Assembly (NCBI RefSeq): GCF_009761375.1
Contig: NZ_LEKM01000178.1
Span: forward strand, 1 to 34,268
Origin: Ursidibacter arcticus
GTDB taxonomy: Bacteria; Pseudomonadota; Gammaproteobacteria; Enterobacterales; Pasteurellaceae
Direction of reading: 5' to 3'
DNA length: 34,268 bases
Numbering within the stretch: the first letter of the stretch is position 1; every line of letters begins with the position of its first letter. Both the position numbers and the translations under genes were made by a program. The notes under the pieces were generated by a model. It saw only the letters and a list, made by a program, of their open reading frames with translations, was not told the origin of the DNA and ran no database searches. Of this stretch, positions 8,651 through 18,381 are shown piece by piece.

Positions 8651-8666
8651 TTGTAAATTTATACAG
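8651..8666. promoter_or_regulatory. Possible third LexA box, one mismatch
   Basis: TTGTAAATTTATACAG has an intact ACAG half, an AT-rich centre and one change (C to T) in the first half. It lies upstream of the -35, with its centre 40 bp from the centre of the spacer box. It could add cooperative LexA binding or be chance in AT-rich DNA. Confidence 0.45.
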
Positions 8667-8691
8667 TACTCATAAATAAGATCCAAATAAA

Positions 8692-8721
8692 AAGCCATAA
8701 TCAATTTAATGACTATGGCTT
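8692..8721 (-). terminator. Terminator of pepB
   Basis: Read on the minus strand, a 12-bp stem (AAGCCATAGTCA / TGATTATGGCTT, one G-U wobble) with a 6-nt loop is followed by TTTATTT. It lies 48 bp after the pepB stop and separates pepB from the SOS promoter region of the next gene. Confidence 0.85.
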
Positions 8722-8768
8722 GAGTTATTGAAAAGGTATTTTTATTCAGATACCAAACGTGGCACTCT

Positions 8769-10061
8769 TTATTTTGATAAAAGCAGATTTGCTAAGGTTT
8801 TTACGCCAATTCCTGTTGCTCCTGTTGCCCATAAATCACTTGCGGTTTTACGGAAAGTGGCTGCACAGTCAATATGTAACCAATTTTGTTGGTAATTTTT
8901 CACAAAATAAGATAAGAATGCCGTTGCAGTGCTTGCCCCTGCTGGTACAGGAACAGAGCCTACGTTTGCAATATCTGCAAAGGAAGAAGCGGTTTGATTA
9001 CGGTGGAAATCTTCAAACGGTAAACGCCAGAATGGTTCTTTTTCAGATTTTGCCGATTGTAATAAATCTGAAACTAACTGTTCGTCCATTGAGAGTACTG
9101 CGTGGTAATCATTTCCTACGGCAACTTTTGCTGCCCCTGTTAAAGTGGCACAATCAACAATAAATTGTGGATTTTGTTTATCCGCTTCAATTAAACCATC
9201 AGCTAATACTAATCGTCCTTCTGCATCGGTATTAAGCACTTCAACACTCACGCCATTACGATAATGAATGATATCGCCTAGCTTAAATGATCGGCTACTT
9301 ACCATATTTTCGGCACAGCAGAGATAAAGTTTCACACGCTGATTTAAACCACGAGCAATCGCTAAACCTAAAGCACCCGTTACTAATGCTGCTCCACCCA
9401 TATCGGCTCTCATTGTGGACATTGAATCACTTGGTTTAATGCTATATCCGCCTGTATCAAATGTAATACCTTTGCCAACTAAACAAGCTAATACAGGTGC
9501 ATCAGGGTTTCCTGTCGGGTTAAAATCAAGCTGTAACATCGCGGGCATATTGGCAGAACCTTTACCAACTGTCCAAATACCTAAATAACCACGATCTTTT
9601 ACTGCTTCACGAGAGATGATTTCAAAAGATACTTTACCTTTGCCTGCATATTTATCCGCTTGATGTACGATAAATTCAGCCGCTTTGTGAGCTAATACTT
9701 CAGGAGTTAATGTATCAGACGGTTCATTGATAATTTCACGAGTAAAAGTTGAACAAGCTAAACGAGCATCAAATTCAGCCTGATCGCTATTTAATGCAGG
9801 AAATGTGATTTCTCCCGTACTTTTTACGCTCACAAAACCTTGTTGAAACGCCCAACTCTCTTCTAATCCCCAGCCTTCACCCACCAAAGCAACATTTAAA
9901 ATACCTTGATTTTTAATTTTACGAGCGGCTTTTTGAATACTGACTAAGGGGGCTTTCTGTAAATGAATAGTCATTCCATTTTGATTTGCCGAAAGTAGTG
10001 CATCTTTTCCCCACTGTTCGGCGGCAGGCTGTTTTGATAGTGTGATTTGCATTGCTGACAT
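8769..10061 (-). CDS. pepB: Peptidase B, M17 leucyl-aminopeptidase family
   Basis: 430 aa, close to E. coli PepB (427 aa). It removes N-terminal residues from peptides in the cytosol using two metal ions. The N-terminal region (about 1-130) is shorter than in PepA. The catalytic C-terminal domain carries [19 protein letters not shown] (metal and catalytic Lys region), an MRADMGGAA block and the M17 signature [14 protein letters not shown]. The start is preceded by AAGGACACATT. The upstream neighbour on the same strand encodes the e(P4) phosphatase, but an inverted uptake-sequence pair between them (10088-10143) probably separates their transcripts. The paralogue pepA is 8 kb away in the same window; the assignment of PepB versus PepA follows length and N-terminal form. 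Confidence 0.94.
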   Translation of the reverse strand: MSAMQITLSKQPAAEQWGKDALLSANQNGMTIHLQKAPLVSIQKAARKIKNQGILNVALVGEGWGLEESWAFQQGFVSVKSTGEITFPALNSDQAEFDARLACSTFTREIINEPSDTLTPEVLAHKAAEFIVHQADKYAGKGKVSFEIISREAVKDRGYLGIWTVGKGSANMPAMLQLDFNPTGNPDAPVLACLVGKGITFDTGGYSIKPSDSMSTMRADMGGAALVTGALGLAIARGLNQRVKLYLCCAENMVSSRSFKLGDIIHYRNGVSVEVLNTDAEGRLVLADGLIEADKQNPQFIVDCATLTGAAKVAVGNDYHAVLSMDEQLVSDLLQSAKSEKEPFWRLPFEDFHRNQTASSFADIANVGSVPVPAGASTATAFLSYFVKNYQQNWLHIDCAATFRKTASDLWATGATGIGVKTLANLLLSK

Positions 10062-10087
10062 AATGTGTCCTTATGTTATAAAAATGA

Positions 10088-10143
10088 TAAGCGGTCAGTT
10101 AGGCAGAAAATTTTGCAAATTTTTAGCACAATCTCACCGCTTA
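10088..10143 (-). terminator. Inverted uptake-sequence pair after the e(P4) gene
   Basis: TAAGCGGT (10088-10095) and ACCGCTTA (10136-10143) can pair around a 40-nt loop. The forward copy has the full uptake layout, with ATTTTGCAAATTTTT downstream. It sits between two minus-strand genes and probably ends the upstream e(P4) transcript. Confidence 0.5.
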
Positions 10144-10155
10144 GATGAAAATAAA

Positions 10156-10980
<825 letters not shown>

Positions 10981-11083
10981 TTATGTAAAGAAATGTCAAA
11001 ATCCAAGCTATTATACTGCTAAAATTTGTTAAGAACGAGTAAAGAGATTGATTTTTAGTGAATTTCTATTATCTTACCTTGCC

Positions 11084-11102
11084 GAAAGTTTATGCAACTT
11101 TC
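11084..11102 (+). other. Leader hairpin upstream of the BASS transporter
   Basis: GAAAGTT (11084-11090) and AACTTTC (11096-11102) form a perfect 7-bp stem with a 5-nt loop, 42 bp before the chosen start codon. No T-run follows, so it is not a terminator. No role is assigned. Confidence 0.3.
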
Positions 11103-11144
11103 AGTATCTTGATAAATAATGTTATTAACTTGAAAGGAAACACA

Positions 11145-12092
11145 ATGTCTTTTTTACTCAAATTTACTCAATTTGTGAGCAAAACCTTTGCCCTTTGGGT
11201 GATTGTTTTTGCATTTATTGCAGCACAATTTCCAGAAACTTTTAAAATGTTTGTCCCTTGGATTCCTTATTTACTTGGTATTGTAATGCTAGGAATGGGT
11301 TTAACCCTTACATTTAAAGATTTTGCGGAAGTAACGCGTAATCCTAAAGCGGTAATTATTGGTGTAGTTGCACAATTTGTTGTGATGCCAAGTATTGCTT
11401 TCTTACTTGTGAAATTATTCCAACTACCACCTGATCTTGCTATCGGTGTAATTCTGGTTGGAGCTTGCCCTGGTGGTACATCATCAAATGTAATGACCTT
11501 TTTAGCGAAAGGAAATACCGCTCTTTCTGTTGCTTGTACCACAATTTCAACCTTACTTGCTCCAGTTTTAACACCTGCGGTGTTCTATCTATTTGCAAGC
11601 CAGTGGCTAGATATTAACGCAAGTGCAATGTTTATTTCTGTATTACAAATGGTTCTTTTACCTATTTTTATTGGGTTAGTCATTCGTGCTATTTTCAAAG
11701 AAAAAATTGAGCAGTTTAGCCAAACAATGCCGCTAATTTCTGTTGTTGCAATTGTATTGATCGTAACGGCGGTTGTGGCAGTAAGTAAAGATCGTATTAT
11801 CGAGTCAGGTTTACTTATTTTTGGTGTTGTCGTGCTACATAACTGCTTAGGCTATTTGGTTGGATATGGCGTTGCTCGTTTATTCAAACTTCCACTGGCT
11901 GATAGCAAAGCTGTATCTATTGAAGTAGGTATGCAAAACTCTGGTTTAGGTGCAGCATTAGCCGCCATTCACTTTAAAGCTAATCCATTGATTGCTGTAC
12001 CAAGTGCTGTATTCAGTTTCTGGCACAATATTTCAGGCCCGATTTTAGCGATGATTTTCAGTGCAATGAAATCAGATAAAAATAATAAATAA
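11145..12092 (+). CDS. Bile acid:sodium symporter (BASS) family transporter
   Basis: 315 aa with about nine or ten hydrophobic segments, an inner-membrane carrier of the BASS fold. The conserved block VGACPGGTSSNVMTFLAKG (around 110-130) is the Na+-site region of the family, and EVGMQNSGLGAALA is the matching second repeat element. Bacterial relatives of this size (YocS/PanS type) carry organic acids such as ketopantoate; the actual substrate cannot be read from sequence. I chose the ATG at 11145 because AAAGGAAACACA precedes it. A start at 11058 in the same frame would add 29 residues with no ribosome site. It is followed by a long hairpin and then by cysJ, with no sign of a shared operon. 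Confidence 0.88.
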   Translation: MSFLLKFTQFVSKTFALWVIVFAFIAAQFPETFKMFVPWIPYLLGIVMLGMGLTLTFKDFAEVTRNPKAVIIGVVAQFVVMPSIAFLLVKLFQLPPDLAIGVILVGACPGGTSSNVMTFLAKGNTALSVACTTISTLLAPVLTPAVFYLFASQWLDINASAMFISVLQMVLLPIFIGLVIRAIFKEKIEQFSQTMPLISVVAIVLIVTAVVAVSKDRIIESGLLIFGVVVLHNCLGYLVGYGVARLFKLPLADSKAVSIEVGMQNSGLGAALAAIHFKANPLIAVPSAVFSFWHNISGPILAMIFSAMKSDKNNK

Positions 12093-12116
12093 CGGCTTAG
12101 CTAATTATTCAGATAC

Positions 12117-12156
12117 ATATTTCTGCTCTCTTGCATCAGTAGGAGAGCAGAAATAT
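12117..12156. terminator. Long hairpin after the BASS transporter
   Basis: ATATTTCTGCTCTC (12117-12130) pairs perfectly with GAGAGCAGAAATAT (12143-12156), 14 bp around a 12-nt loop, 25 bp after the stop. No T-run follows, so it may protect the 3' end rather than be a classical terminator. The rest of the 276-bp gap up to cysJ is very AT-rich and holds no gene. Confidence 0.5.
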
Positions 12157-12368
12157 AAAATATAACAAATCGCTTTATATTATATCTAGACATCATAAAA
12201 CCGCCCTATAAATAAGAATGTTTATCAATAACTTAGCAATATTTAACTAATTTATTCTATTTATATGGTTTTATTCCAAAAAACTCTAATCTATATTTCC
12301 TTATTATTTTTCACGCTTTCACTTACCGATTATAAATAGCCGACTTAATTTTTTATGTGGGGAATAAT

Positions 12369-14180
12369 ATGAGTAATGAAGATCTGAAGAATTTTTCTTT
12401 TCCACCTGAAACTGCCAAATTTTTATCTGAATTAGATAGCCTAGAATTAGCGTGGTTATCTGGTTTCTGTTGGGCAAAAGCAAAAAATCAGAGTGGTTCT
12501 CTAAATGCAAACTTACCGCAAGTTAATGAAACGAGTATAAATACTGTTATTGAGCCTTTATCTGTTACCATACTTTCTGCTTCGCAAACAGGTAATGCAA
12601 AAAGTGTCGCAAGCAAACTAGCAGAACGTTTGAAAGCCGAAGGTATTCAAGCTAAATTAGTTTCAGCTAAAGATTATAAAGCCAAAACTATTGCCGATGA
12701 GCGTCATTTATTCTTAGTTACATCAACTCAAGGGGAAGGTGAACCGCCAGAAGAAGGCGTTGTGCTATTTAAGTTATTAAACGGTAAAAAAGCCCCTAAT
12801 CTTAATAATCTTGAGTTTGCTGTACTTGGATTAGGTGATAGTTCCTATCCAAAATTCTGCCAAGCGGGCAAAGATTTCGATCAACGTTTTGCAGAATTAG
12901 GGGGTAAACGATTATTAGATCGTGTCGATGCCGATTTGGATTTCACCCCAACCGCAGAGCAATGGATTGAACAAGTTGTTAGCTTACTAAAACAAAAAAA
13001 CAGCCAAGCACAGCCTAGCGTACAAATTGCTAAAACAGTAAATTCAGCGTCTGAAAGTACATCTATTTACACGAAAGAAAACCCTTTTGAAGCCCCACTA
13101 CTCACCAATCAAAAAATTACCGCTCGTCAGGCGGAAAAAGATGTTCGTCATATTGAACTTGATCTCGCTGGTTCAGGATTACACTATACTGCGGGTGATG
13201 CCTTAGGGGTTTGGTTTGAAAATGATCCTGCTTTAGTTGCTGAAATTGTGAGTACATTACACCTTAATCCCGATGAAAATGTTGAAGTCGCAGGCAAAAC
13301 ATTATCCCTTTCCCAAGCACTTCAAAAGCATTTTGAGCTCACACAAAATACCCCTGCATTTGTTAAACAATATGCTGAATTATCAGGGAGTAGGAAATTA
13401 AGTAGTCTTATCAAAGATAATGAAAAATTTACAGCCTATGTACAAAACACGCCATTAGTTGCCGTATTAAATGACTATCCAACTAAGAAATTAACTGCAT
13501 TGCAATTTATTAGCTTATTAAGACCGCTTGCACCACGTCTATACTCAATTTCATCATCTCAAGCTGAAGTGGGAGAAGAAGTACATCTTAGCGTTGGTGT
13601 GGTTCGCTTTGAGCATAATGGAAAATTACGCAGTGGTGCTGCCTCAAGTTTCTTAGCAGATCGAGCAGAAGAACAAGGCTCTGTGCGTGTCTTTGTCGAA
13701 AAAAATGAGAATTTCCGCCTACCTAGTGATCCGAGTAAACCAATCATAATGATCGGTTCAGGCACAGGTATTGCCCCTTTCCGAGCATTTGTCCAACAAC
13801 GAGCCGCTGAAGAAGCAGAAGGCAAAAACTGGTTAATTTTTGGTAACCAACGCTTTACGCAAGATTTCTTATATCAGACAGAGTGGCAACAATTCGCAAA
13901 AGATGGCTTTCTACACCAATATGATTTTGCTTGGTCACGAGATCAAGAACAGAAAGTCTATGTACAACATAAAATTTTAGAGCAAGCCGAATTAGTCTGG
14001 CAATGGATTCAACAGGGGGCTTATCTCTATGTTTGTGGCGATGCTAGCCGTATGGCAAAAGATGTTGAGAATGCGTTATTAGAAGTCATTGCAACACAAG
14101 GAAAACTGTCTAGCGAAGATGCGGAAGAATTTTTAAATGAATTGCGAGAGCAGAAACGCTATCAGCGTGATGTTTATTAA
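12369..14180 (+). CDS. cysJ: Sulfite reductase (NADPH) flavoprotein alpha subunit
   Basis: 603 aa, near E. coli CysJ (599 aa). It passes electrons from NADPH through FAD and FMN to the CysI hemoprotein for reduction of sulfite to sulfide. An N-terminal flavodoxin domain starts at SASQTGNAKS (about 70-79), with STQGEGEPPEE and GLGDSSYPKFC as FMN loops. The FAD domain has RLYS (390-393), and the NADPH site has GSGTGIAPFRAFVQQR. The C-terminus, RYQRDVY, is typical. ATG at 12369 is chosen because GTGGGGAAT lies just upstream; an in-frame GTG at 12357 is part of that ribosome site. It is followed by cysI after 19 bp, so the two are co-transcribed. The AT-rich upstream gap could hold a CysB site, but none is clear. 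Confidence 0.97.
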   Translation: MSNEDLKNFSFPPETAKFLSELDSLELAWLSGFCWAKAKNQSGSLNANLPQVNETSINTVIEPLSVTILSASQTGNAKSVASKLAERLKAEGIQAKLVSAKDYKAKTIADERHLFLVTSTQGEGEPPEEGVVLFKLLNGKKAPNLNNLEFAVLGLGDSSYPKFCQAGKDFDQRFAELGGKRLLDRVDADLDFTPTAEQWIEQVVSLLKQKNSQAQPSVQIAKTVNSASESTSIYTKENPFEAPLLTNQKITARQAEKDVRHIELDLAGSGLHYTAGDALGVWFENDPALVAEIVSTLHLNPDENVEVAGKTLSLSQALQKHFELTQNTPAFVKQYAELSGSRKLSSLIKDNEKFTAYVQNTPLVAVLNDYPTKKLTALQFISLLRPLAPRLYSISSSQAEVGEEVHLSVGVVRFEHNGKLRSGAASSFLADRAEEQGSVRVFVEKNENFRLPSDPSKPIIMIGSGTGIAPFRAFVQQRAAEEAEGKNWLIFGNQRFTQDFLYQTEWQQFAKDGFLHQYDFAWSRDQEQKVYVQHKILEQAELVWQWIQQGAYLYVCGDASRMAKDVENALLEVIATQGKLSSEDAEEFLNELREQKRYQRDVY

Positions 14181-14199
14181 ATAAAAGTGGGAGTTAAAA

Positions 14200-15951
14200 A
14201 TGAGTAAAGATAAAAAAGAAGAACAATTACTAGAGTGGCAAACTAAGCCACTTTCTGATAATGAACGTTTAAAATCACAAAGTAACTTTTTGCGTGGTAC
14301 TATTTTAGATGATTTGGCCGACCCTTTAACGGGTGGCTTTAAAGGTGATAACTTCCAACTTATCCGCTTTCACGGAATGTATGAGCAAGATGACCGAGAT
14401 ATTCGAGCGGAACGCCTAGAAGAAAAATTAGAACCACTTAAATTTATGTTGCTACGCTGTCGTTTACCTGGTGGGATTATTCAACCATATCAATGGATTG
14501 AAATTGATAAATTTGCACGCGAACATACTTACTATCAATCTATCCGCCTAACTAACCGCCAAACTTTCCAATATCACGGTGTACCCAAAGGCAAATTACA
14601 GCCAATGCACCGTTTATTGCATAGTATTGGCCTAGACTCAATCGCTACCGCTGCGGATATGAACCGCAATGTATTATGTACCTCAAACCCGATTGAGTCT
14701 GAATTACATCAACAGGCTTATGAATTTGCTAAGAAAATTTCCGAACATTTATTACCTCGCTCAAGAGGCTATTTAGACGTTTGGATCGATGGTAAAAAAG
14801 TAGAAAGTTCAGATGATCTTTTCAAAGAAGAAGAACCCATTCTAGGTAAAACATTCTTACCACGCAAATTCAAAACCGCTGTTGCTATTCCACCATTAAA
14901 TGATGTCGATGTTTATGGTAATGATATGAATTTCATTGCTATTCAAGATGAAAATGGGCAACTTGCAGGCTTTAATGTACTTGTTGGTGGCGGGCTTTCT
15001 TTTGAACACGGTAATACAAAAACCTACCCTAATGTTTCTTTAGAATTAGGCTATGTCCCTTTAGATAAGACATTAGATGCTGCGGAAGCTGTTGTAACCA
15101 CACAACGTGATTTTGGTAATCGTAACGACCGTAAAAATGCACGTACTCGCTATACGATTCAAAATATGGGGCTAGATAGATTCCGCGAAGAAGTTGAGAT
15201 ACGAATGGGCATAAAATTTGAGCCTACTCGCCCATTTAAATTTACGGAACGTGGTGATCGTATTGGCTGGGTTCACGGTATTGACAATAAGTGGCATTTA
15301 ACTTGCTTTATTGAAAGTGGGCGAATCACAGACCAACCTCATTTACCGTTAATGACAGGAATGTTGGAACTAGCCAAAGTACACAAAGGTGATTTCAGAA
15401 TTACCGCTAACCAGAATATTATCATTGCAAATGTTGCAGAAGAAGATAAAGCACAGATTGAAAATATTGCTCGTCAGTATGGTTTAATTCGCCCTGAAGT
15501 CACAAAACAGCGTGAATATTCAATGTCTTGTGTATCTTTCCCAACCTGTCCGCTTGCAATGGCAGAAGCAGAGCGTGCTTTACCTGATTTCGTGACTGAA
15601 TTGGATAAATTGATGGCAAAACATAATGTGTCTGACGATTACATTATTACACGCATCACAGGTTGCCCAAACGGTTGTGGGCGAGCAATGTTATCGGAAA
15701 TCGGTTTAGTAGGAAAGGCGATTGGTCGTTATAATCTACACATCGGTGGTGATCGTGAAGGATTACGAATTCCACGTTTATATCGAGAAAACATTACCTT
15801 AGAACAAATCATCAACGAACTTGATGTACTTATTGGACGTTGGGCAGTAGAAAGAGAGTATCAAGCAGAATCTTTTGGTGATTATGTTATCCGAGCGGGA
15901 ATCATTGCCCCAGTGACCGATGCCCCTAAAGATTTCTGGGTAGTCAATTAG
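14200..15951 (+). CDS. cysI: Sulfite reductase hemoprotein beta subunit
   Basis: 583 aa (E. coli CysI 570 aa). It is the siroheme and [4Fe-4S] subunit that reduces sulfite to sulfide by six electrons. The four cluster Cys are in the expected spacing: C444 and C450 (CVSFPTC), C489 and C493 (GCPNGCG). Two ferredoxin-like repeats are recognisable, with [12 protein letters not shown] and [13 protein letters not shown] as their substrate-side motifs. A good GGGAG precedes the ATG. In E. coli cysH follows as cysJIH. Here the operon stops after cysI with a strong terminator, and the next gene is convergent trhP, so sulfate activation and PAPS reduction genes must be elsewhere or absent. Confidence 0.97.
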   Translation: MSKDKKEEQLLEWQTKPLSDNERLKSQSNFLRGTILDDLADPLTGGFKGDNFQLIRFHGMYEQDDRDIRAERLEEKLEPLKFMLLRCRLPGGIIQPYQWIEIDKFAREHTYYQSIRLTNRQTFQYHGVPKGKLQPMHRLLHSIGLDSIATAADMNRNVLCTSNPIESELHQQAYEFAKKISEHLLPRSRGYLDVWIDGKKVESSDDLFKEEEPILGKTFLPRKFKTAVAIPPLNDVDVYGNDMNFIAIQDENGQLAGFNVLVGGGLSFEHGNTKTYPNVSLELGYVPLDKTLDAAEAVVTTQRDFGNRNDRKNARTRYTIQNMGLDRFREEVEIRMGIKFEPTRPFKFTERGDRIGWVHGIDNKWHLTCFIESGRITDQPHLPLMTGMLELAKVHKGDFRITANQNIIIANVAEEDKAQIENIARQYGLIRPEVTKQREYSMSCVSFPTCPLAMAEAERALPDFVTELDKLMAKHNVSDDYIITRITGCPNGCGRAMLSEIGLVGKAIGRYNLHIGGDREGLRIPRLYRENITLEQIINELDVLIGRWAVEREYQAESFGDYVIRAGIIAPVTDAPKDFWVVN

Positions 15952-15966
15952 TTCATTTAAGTTAAT

Positions 15967-16006
15967 AAAAGCCACTATGATTTACTATAAACCATAGTGG
16001 CTTTTT
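15967..16006. terminator. Bidirectional terminator between cysI and trhP
   Basis: AAAAGCCACTATG (15967-15979) and CATAGTGGCTTTT (15993-16005) form a perfect 13-bp stem with T-runs on both strands. It sits between convergent genes and should terminate both. Confidence 0.9.
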
Positions 16007-16026
16007 ACTTATCTATTTTCTCTGTA

Positions 16027-17418
16027 TTACTTATGCGGATTACGCGTATTACTATCAACTAAATTACGCATTAGTAACGCATAATCAAGTTCAACATCAG
16101 CTGGAACATCTAAGAAAACAAAATGACCATCACCAAGCCCTGCTTCAACACTTTCATTTTTACGATTTAGCATTCGCTCAATTTTGAAGACAATATTGCC
16201 TTTCGGTGTCATCATTTCGACTTCATCGCCGAGTAAAAATTTATTTTTTACTGCTACTTCCGCCATTCCTTGCTCATTACGTTTGCCTGTAAACTCCCCG
16301 ACAAACTGCTGACGTTCAGAAATAGAATAACCATAATCATAATTTTGATATTCGTCGTGAGTATGACGGCGTAAAAATCCTTCCGTATAGCCACGATGAG
16401 CAAGAGATTCTAAAGTATCCATCAATGATTCATCAAAAGGTTTCCCTGCAACAGCATCATCAATCGCTTTACGATAAACTTGAGCAGTTCTAGCACAGTA
16501 ATAGAATGATTTTGTACGACCTTCGATTTTCAATGAGTGAACACCGATCTGAGCTAATTTTTCAACGTGTTGTACCGCTCTCAAATCTTTTGAGTTCATT
16601 ATATAAGTACCGTGCTCATCTTCATAAGCGGTCATTTGTTCGTCTGGTTTTTGCGATTCTGCCAGTAAAAAGACTTTACTGGTGGTATCACCTTCACCTA
16701 AAGTTGGTGCAACATTTTTGATTTGGATTTGCTGTTCAGGCTCAATTTTATCGGCAACATTGTTTGACACAATATTCCCAACATCATCTAATTTTCCTTC
16801 TTCCACCTGATATTCCCAGCGACAAGCGTTAGTACAAGTCCCTTGGTTTGGATCACGCTTATTGATGTAACCAGATAATAAACAACGTCCCGAGTATGCC
16901 ATACATAATGCACCGTGTACGAAAATCTCAATTTCCATATCTGGCACTTGTTGGCGAATTTCTGCAATTTCATCAATCGATAATTCACGCGATAAAATAA
17001 CGCGAGTTAGCCCCATTTGTCGCCAGAATTTAACGGTCGCCCAGTTTACCGCATTCGCTTGTACAGAAAGGTGAATATCGACTTGTGGAAAATGCTCACG
17101 CACAAGCATAATTAAACCAGGATCCGACATAATTAACGCATCGGGTTGCATTGCCACAACAGGTTCTAAATCTTTAATAAAGGTTTTTAATTTTGAGTTA
17201 TGCGGTGCGATATTCACTACCACATAGAATTTTTTTCCTTGAGCGTGTGCTTCATCAATACCAATTTTTAAATTAGCGTGATTAAATTCATTATTACGCA
17301 CACGCAAGCTATAACGTGGCTGCCCTGCATATACAGCGTCTGCACCGTAAGCAAAAGCGTAACGCATATTTTTCAGCGAGCCAGCAGGCGATAAAAGTTC
17401 AGGTTTGTTTTGTAACAT
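16027..17418 (-). CDS. trhP: U32-family tRNA hydroxylation protein TrhP (YegQ)
   Basis: 463 aa; E. coli YegQ/TrhP is about 450 aa. In E. coli TrhP is needed for 5-hydroxyuridine at the wobble base U34 of several tRNAs, upstream of cmo5U and mcmo5U. The N-terminal barrel starts with PELLSPAGSLKNMRYAFAYGADAVYAG, the U32 hallmark. Four conserved Cys are at C172, C179, C195 and C199 (CMAYSGRC, GTCTNAC), the presumed iron-sulfur ligands. The block VHSLKIEGRTKSFYYCARTAQVYR lies in the second half, and a beta-rich C-terminal domain follows. These proteins are often labelled 'peptidase U32' or collagenase-like, but the YegQ group acts on tRNA. It ends at the terminator shared with cysI. Confidence 0.9.
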   Translation of the reverse strand: MLQNKPELLSPAGSLKNMRYAFAYGADAVYAGQPRYSLRVRNNEFNHANLKIGIDEAHAQGKKFYVVVNIAPHNSKLKTFIKDLEPVVAMQPDALIMSDPGLIMLVREHFPQVDIHLSVQANAVNWATVKFWRQMGLTRVILSRELSIDEIAEIRQQVPDMEIEIFVHGALCMAYSGRCLLSGYINKRDPNQGTCTNACRWEYQVEEGKLDDVGNIVSNNVADKIEPEQQIQIKNVAPTLGEGDTTSKVFLLAESQKPDEQMTAYEDEHGTYIMNSKDLRAVQHVEKLAQIGVHSLKIEGRTKSFYYCARTAQVYRKAIDDAVAGKPFDESLMDTLESLAHRGYTEGFLRRHTHDEYQNYDYGYSISERQQFVGEFTGKRNEQGMAEVAVKNKFLLGDEVEMMTPKGNIVFKIERMLNRKNESVEAGLGDGHFVFLDVPADVELDYALLMRNLVDSNTRNPHK

Positions 17419-17468
17419 TTCTATTCTCTTTCTGATAACAAGTCAGCACCTTCTAGATGAAGGCGTAA

Positions 17469-17501
17469 AAAAGGCGACATTCTAACGGAATATCGCCTTT
17501 T
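17469..17501 (-). terminator. Terminator of the Fic gene
   Basis: On the minus strand, AAAAGGCGATATTC pairs with GAATGTCGCCTTTT (14 bp, one G-U wobble) around a 5-nt loop, with a further T-run after it. It lies just after the fic stop and before trhP, separating the two transcripts. Confidence 0.9.
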
Positions 17502-17531
17502 GAGTAAGCGGAAAGTTTATAAAACAGGAGA

Positions 17532-18281
17532 TTAAATAGAATAATTTTCTAAGGTTTCTAAAATAACATCTAACATAAACTCGATAAAGATAGTTGAATC
17601 ATTTGCGTTATCGGCTTCTGCTAATACTTGATAATAACGAGATTGATGATCATAAACTATTGTTTCAACAGGAATCCAAGCAAAAATAGGGTTCCATTGG
17701 CTTAAAATCACATTTTGCCATAATCGTCCAATTCTCCCGTTACCATCTTCAAAAGGGTGGATCATCTCAATCTCATAATGCACCACTGCACTTTTAATCA
17801 ATGACGGAATATCATCTTCTTTTGCCCATTGAAACAGATCACTAACGAGTTTCTCTACAAATTGTGGTCTCGCTCCCATATGGATAAGTTGCCCAGATGA
17901 GTTATAGATCCCAACATCTTTAGATCTAAATTGTCCAGTTTGATTGACTATCCCTTGCGTTAGCAATTGATGAGCTTTAAGAAAATCATCAATAGAATAA
18001 GGATCATAGCTCATCATTTCATCATAGGCATCATAAGCATTTTTAACTTCTTGGATTTCTCTAGGGTGTCCAAGTACTCGCTTACCTTCAATAATTGCCG
18101 TTACTTGTTCCAACGTTAAACTATTATTCTCAATAGCAAGAGAAGATTGAATAGAGCGGATACGATTTTCTTTGCGTAAATGTAAATTACGTTCATATTG
18201 CGTCTGTAAAGTACCTAGCTTATGTGAAATAGCAACAACCTTATTCAGCATTGAGTTGGTAATCGAAAAAGGAGGCTTCAT
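17532..18281 (-). CDS. Fic-domain AMP transferase, class II (N-terminal inhibitory helix)
   Basis: 249 aa. The Fic signature HPFEDGNGRIGR (175-186) is intact, with catalytic H175 and the ATP-phosphate-binding GNGR. An N-terminal inhibitory motif S-L-A-I-E-N (47-52) matches (S/T)xxxE(G/N), which blocks ATP in class II Fic proteins, so the enzyme is probably autoinhibited. Family members transfer AMP to Tyr, Ser or Thr of partner proteins; targets here are unknown. The region GHPREIQEVKNAYDAYDEM is typical of stand-alone bacterial Fic/DOC proteins. No small antitoxin gene is adjacent on either side. It has its own terminator, and a degenerate repeat lies upstream. Confidence 0.9.
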   Translation of the reverse strand: MKPPFSITNSMLNKVVAISHKLGTLQTQYERNLHLRKENRIRSIQSSLAIENNSLTLEQVTAIIEGKRVLGHPREIQEVKNAYDAYDEMMSYDPYSIDDFLKAHQLLTQGIVNQTGQFRSKDVGIYNSSGQLIHMGARPQFVEKLVSDLFQWAKEDDIPSLIKSAVVHYEIEMIHPFEDGNGRIGRLWQNVILSQWNPIFAWIPVETIVYDHQSRYYQVLAEADNANDSTIFIEFMLDVILETLENYSI

Positions 18282-18334
18282 TTATATTTTTCACCTTTAT
18301 AAAAATTATCTACCATAGGATCAGCCTGTTTAGA

Positions 18335-18367
18335 TTGTAGGATACCATTCAACATCGCACCCTACAA
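18335..18367. repeat. Possible degenerate dispersed palindrome
   Basis: TTGTAGG (18335-18341) and CCTACAA (18361-18367) flank a 19-nt centre in the fic/pepA gap. The form resembles small dispersed intergenic palindromes found in many genomes. No second copy was seen in this window. Confidence 0.3.
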
Positions 18368-18381
18368 ATCATCCATACTAC

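Noticed and set aside
8759-9163. 134-codon open frame opposite the 3' end of pepB
   Set aside because: It overlaps a well-supported M17 catalytic domain on the other strand and shows no recognisable domain.
12260-12368. TTATTCC-type sequence upstream of cysJ as a CysB site
   Set aside because: CysB sites are poorly defined and this region is so AT-rich that matches are expected by chance. Not reported as a feature.
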